Positions 4,575-6,952 of a stretch of 6,952 nt of DNA are shown here, one piece after another (the first letter of the stretch is position 1; every line of letters begins with the position of its first letter). The position numbers and the translations under genes are program-made. Source of the stretch: Nitrospinota bacterium (GTDB lineage: Bacteria; Nitrospinota; Nitrospinia; Nitrospinales; VA-1); assembly GCA_022567815.1 (NCBI GenBank), contig JADFGI010000164.1, positions 1-6,952 on the forward strand. The letters are read 5' to 3'. A model generated the notes under the pieces. It did not search any database. It saw only the letters and a list, made by a program, of their open reading frames with translations, and was not told the origin of the DNA.

Positions 4575-5813
4575 ATGAGTCACCAGATAACGTTGAATTC
4601 CTGGTTCGGGTCGGACCCGGATCAGGCGGCGAAAAAATTAGCCAAGGTATTCCGGATGAGTCTGGAACAGAGTGAAACCGTTGTGGATAAGTTGCGGGAC
4701 GGGCGGCCCTGGAAATTCGCCCGAAAAATTTCCGACCATCAGGCAGGCCCCGCCGCGGCCTATTTGCAGAGTCTCGGGTTTCAGGTGGACCTTCAGCCTC
4801 TCGACAGTACGGATGACGATGCGATGGACTCCCTGGCTGAGCAGGAGATACCAGCGAACCAATACGAATCTTCGGAATCCGAACTCAGTTTGCCTTTTGC
4901 CTTTATGGGCCAAGGTAAGGAATTGTTCGGCATAACCTTCGTCAATTTGTTGAAAACGATTGTAACTCTGGGGATTTACCGCTTTTGGGCGAAAACTAAG
5001 GTCCGCCAGTATTTATGGTCGAACACGGTTTTTGCCGGAGATTCTTTTTCTTACCAGGGGACGGGCAAGGAGTTGTTTCGGGGGTTTTTGAAATTTATGG
5101 GAATGTTGATACCGTTCATGATTGTTTTGGGAGTGCTCCAGGCTGTTGGAGGTCCAATCGGGCAGATGGCAGGGGGCCTGGCGCCTTTATTGTTTTGGCC
5201 TCTTGTTCCGGTGTTAATGGTGGGGGCCTGGCGTTATCGGTTGTCACGCACTGCCTGGCGCGGCATCCGTTTCTCCTTTCGCGGAGAGCGCAAGAAAGCC
5301 ATGATGATTTACATGAAAGGCGGATTCCTGACCGCCATCACCCTCGGACTGTACTGGCCTTTTTTCCGTATGCAGGCGGAGGCTTTCTGGCGGGAAAACT
5401 CCTGGTTCGGCAATTTGCAGGGTGAGTTCACCGGCGAGGGCAAAGAAATTTTTGGAAAATACGTGCTGGCGATTTTCCTTTCAATCATCACTATGGGAAT
5501 TTACTGGATCTGGTTCAGTGCCTATATGCAGCGGTATCGGTGGTCCCATACGAGGTTTGGCAACGCACATTTTCGGTTCACGGCCACCGGCGGGGAAGTA
5601 TTTGTTTTGAATCTGGTCAACGTCTTGCTTTTGGTTTTCACTGTTGGATTGAGCTACCCCTGGGTGGTCGTTCGCAACCAGAAATTTTTCACCGAACACC
5701 TCACCCTGGAAGGGGATGTCGATATGGATTCCGTGGTCCAGGAGATGAAAGAAAGCGGCGCTGTGGGCGAAGAAGCGTTGGACGCGTTCGATATCCCCGT
5801 TGATGTCGGCTGA
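4575..5813 (+). CDS. DUF898 (YjgN-type) multi-pass membrane protein with N-terminal soluble module
   Basis: The protein has 412 residues. Residues about 8-76 are a soluble module (DPDQAAKKLAKVF, GRPWKFARKI, AAAYLQSLGFQVDL) of a kind found ahead of membrane domains in other bacterial proteins. An acidic linker follows to about 105. Residues 107-380 are the DUF898 membrane domain with about six membrane segments (near 116-137, 170-194, 201-220, 245-265, 293-316 and 342-364). It is internally repetitive: G-K-E-(L/I)-F occurs at 114-118, 164-168 and 289-293, with GGEVF at 339-343. T-x-G-(I/L)-(Y/S) occurs at 131-135, 256-260, 306-310 and 356-360, followed by aromatic residues. The inner membrane is the expected location. 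The family's molecular function is unknown; the fold suggests a channel, transporter or scaffold. The M48 protease gene follows after 24 bp on the same strand, an arrangement I recall from other proteobacteria, so the two probably act together in the envelope. Confidence 0.9.
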   Translation: MSHQITLNSWFGSDPDQAAKKLAKVFRMSLEQSETVVDKLRDGRPWKFARKISDHQAGPAAAYLQSLGFQVDLQPLDSTDDDAMDSLAEQEIPANQYESSESELSLPFAFMGQGKELFGITFVNLLKTIVTLGIYRFWAKTKVRQYLWSNTVFAGDSFSYQGTGKELFRGFLKFMGMLIPFMIVLGVLQAVGGPIGQMAGGLAPLLFWPLVPVLMVGAWRYRLSRTAWRGIRFSFRGERKKAMMIYMKGGFLTAITLGLYWPFFRMQAEAFWRENSWFGNLQGEFTGEGKEIFGKYVLAIFLSIITMGIYWIWFSAYMQRYRWSHTRFGNAHFRFTATGGEVFVLNLVNVLLLVFTVGLSYPWVVVRNQKFFTEHLTLEGDVDMDSVVQEMKESGAVGEEALDAFDIPVDVG

Positions 5814-5837
5814 TTTTTATTCCACCATTCCCTGAAG

Positions 5838-6952
5838 ATGAGCGCCCGCAAACTACAATTCACGGGCGCGTATTTTGATGGCCTAAGCGCCCGCAAGCAT
5901 CGTGTGACGGTAAATTTGTCTCCCCGGCAAATGACGTTATCGCTTCCTGAGGGCCGGACTCTTGGCTGGGATTACGCGGATTTACGCCGCAATTCCGCGT
6001 CGGCAGGAGACAACCCTCCTTTCCACCTGGAACGTCTCGTAGCGGACCCGGAAGGCAATCGGCTGGAATCGTTGACGGTGGATGATCCCGCGTTTCTTCT
6101 CAACCTGCGCCAAACTTCAACGGTCTCTCTGCATTCGTCTTTACAGTGGGTGAAGGGATCAAGGCATGTGGGCTTGGCCTTGGCCGTCCTGGTCATTCCG
6201 CTGTTCCTGTATGGATTGTGGAAGGTGGTGATCCCTGAGTTGTCCGACCGGGTGGCGATGCAGGTCCCGGTTTCCTGGGAAGAAAAACTTGGCACAACCA
6301 TAATGCAGGGGCTCCCGAAAGGGCTGGCTCCTACGCCCAACCCGGCAAAAGAGAAAGTCCTGCAAGCCATCATCGATCGTCTTTTGTCCTCCGGCCCGGA
6401 TCAACCCTATGACATCCGCATCACTATTTCTCCGCATAAAATGATTAACGCCGTCGCCCTGCCGGGCGGGCGCATCATCGTTTTCCAGGGATTACTGAAT
6501 GCCGCGGAATCCCCGGAAGAATTGGCTGGAGTGCTGGCCCACGAAATCCAGCACGTTGTGCTCCGTCATTCCACACGCGGCATCATCCGCTCTTTGACTT
6601 CCGCGATCCTGCTGACGCTGATAGTCGGGGATATGAATGGCACGATGGAGATGGCGTTGAATGTGGCGGGGGAACTCGATGGACTGCGCCACAGCCGGAA
6701 TATGGAACGGGAAGCGGATCGGCAGGGCATGGACATGATCCTGACAGCGGGGATCGACCCGTCGGGAATGGTGCGACTATTTGAAAAACTCCAGGAGCAG
6801 GAGAAGTTATTGACCAAGGGAGAAAAAGCCGAACAGGCCGGCCAGGAAGAAGACTCATCAACATGGACGCAATATCTATCCACGCATCCTGCTGGCAATG
6901 ACCGGGTGAGCCAGTTAAAAAAGCAGGTTGCAATGGCGGGTAAAAAATCATA
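5838..6952 (+). CDS. M48 family zinc metalloprotease, membrane-anchored (3' end at window edge)
   Basis: The frame is open from the ATG at 5838 through 371 codons to the window end, where the final two bases are TA; one more base could complete TAA or TAG, so the protein is probably nearly whole. Residues 1-105 form a soluble, beta-rich N-terminal part (FTGAYFDGLSARKHRVTVNL, then WDYADLRR). Residues about 110-131 are one membrane segment (VGLALAVLVIPLFLYGLW). The catalytic domain follows: NAVALPGGRIIVFQGLL is the usual M48 strand, HEIQH (235-239) is the zinc-binding motif with Glu236 as catalytic base, EREAD (290-294) supplies the third ligand Glu290, and STHP (348-351) carries a His350 seen in BepA/Oma1-type members. 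The protease domain probably faces the periplasm and would act in envelope protein quality control, but the substrate is unknown. It is likely co-transcribed with the DUF898 gene 24 bp upstream. No clear Shine-Dalgarno precedes the ATG, so coupling to upstream translation is possible. Confidence 0.9.
   Translation, partial: MSARKLQFTGAYFDGLSARKHRVTVNLSPRQMTLSLPEGRTLGWDYADLRRNSASAGDNPPFHLERLVADPEGNRLESLTVDDPAFLLNLRQTSTVSLHSSLQWVKGSRHVGLALAVLVIPLFLYGLWKVVIPELSDRVAMQVPVSWEEKLGTTIMQGLPKGLAPTPNPAKEKVLQAIIDRLLSSGPDQPYDIRITISPHKMINAVALPGGRIIVFQGLLNAAESPEELAGVLAHEIQHVVLRHSTRGIIRSLTSAILLTLIVGDMNGTMEMALNVAGELDGLRHSRNMEREADRQGMDMILTAGIDPSGMVRLFEKLQEQEKLLTKGEKAEQAGQEEDSSTWTQYLSTHPAGNDRVSQLKKQVAMAGKKS

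Noticed and set aside
5972..6373. Minus-strand open frames opposite the M48 protease
   Set aside because: They are antisense shadows of the protease frame, which is continuous from 5838 to the window end.

Overview
The window looks like chromosomal DNA of a Gram-negative-type bacterium with sigma-54 (RpoN) regulation. The gene families present (an NtrC-family activator, a DUF4912 protein next to a GH57 enzyme, a DUF898/YjgN membrane protein next to an M48 protease) and the moderate base composition fit lineages such as Nitrospinota, Nitrospirota or Desulfobacterota. No marker gene in the window fixes the taxon, so this placement is inference.

Left half, minus strand (1-2942). Read in the direction of transcription, the order is: a sigma-54-dependent activator with a degenerate receiver domain (2942-1545), a 236-bp gap, a DUF4912 protein with a Rho-N/SAP-like N-terminus (1308-85), and the first 29 codons of a GH57 alpha-glucan branching-type enzyme (from 88, running off the window). 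The last two overlap by ATGA and are almost certainly co-translated. The gap holds a near-perfect sigma-54 promoter (TGGCAC-N5-TTGCT, 1402-1386) pointing into the DUF4912-GH57 operon. It also holds a repeated 10-mer at about -121 to -163, a typical enhancer distance. The likely circuit is that the activator switches on a glycogen/alpha-glucan operon through RpoN.

Middle (2943-4574). A 272-bp divergent intergenic region contains an 11-bp palindrome just upstream of the activator and a possible gene remnant. A plus-strand metallo-beta-lactamase-fold hydrolase of RNase Z-like architecture (3215-4135) follows. After it comes a 439-bp non-coding stretch packed with short hairpins of two sequence families. 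Stem changes between copies preserve pairing, and a 33-bp unit is directly repeated. This is the most unusual non-coding part of the window.

Right half, plus strand (4575-6952). A DUF898 (YjgN-type) multi-pass membrane protein with an extra N-terminal soluble module is followed 24 bp later by an M48 zinc metalloprotease anchored by one membrane segment. The protease's reading frame is still open at the window end and probably lacks only the last base of its stop codon. The two form a likely two-gene envelope operon.

The strongest candidates for follow-up are the RpoN-controlled DUF4912-GH57 operon with its pseudo-receiver activator, and the structured repeat region at 4164-4530.
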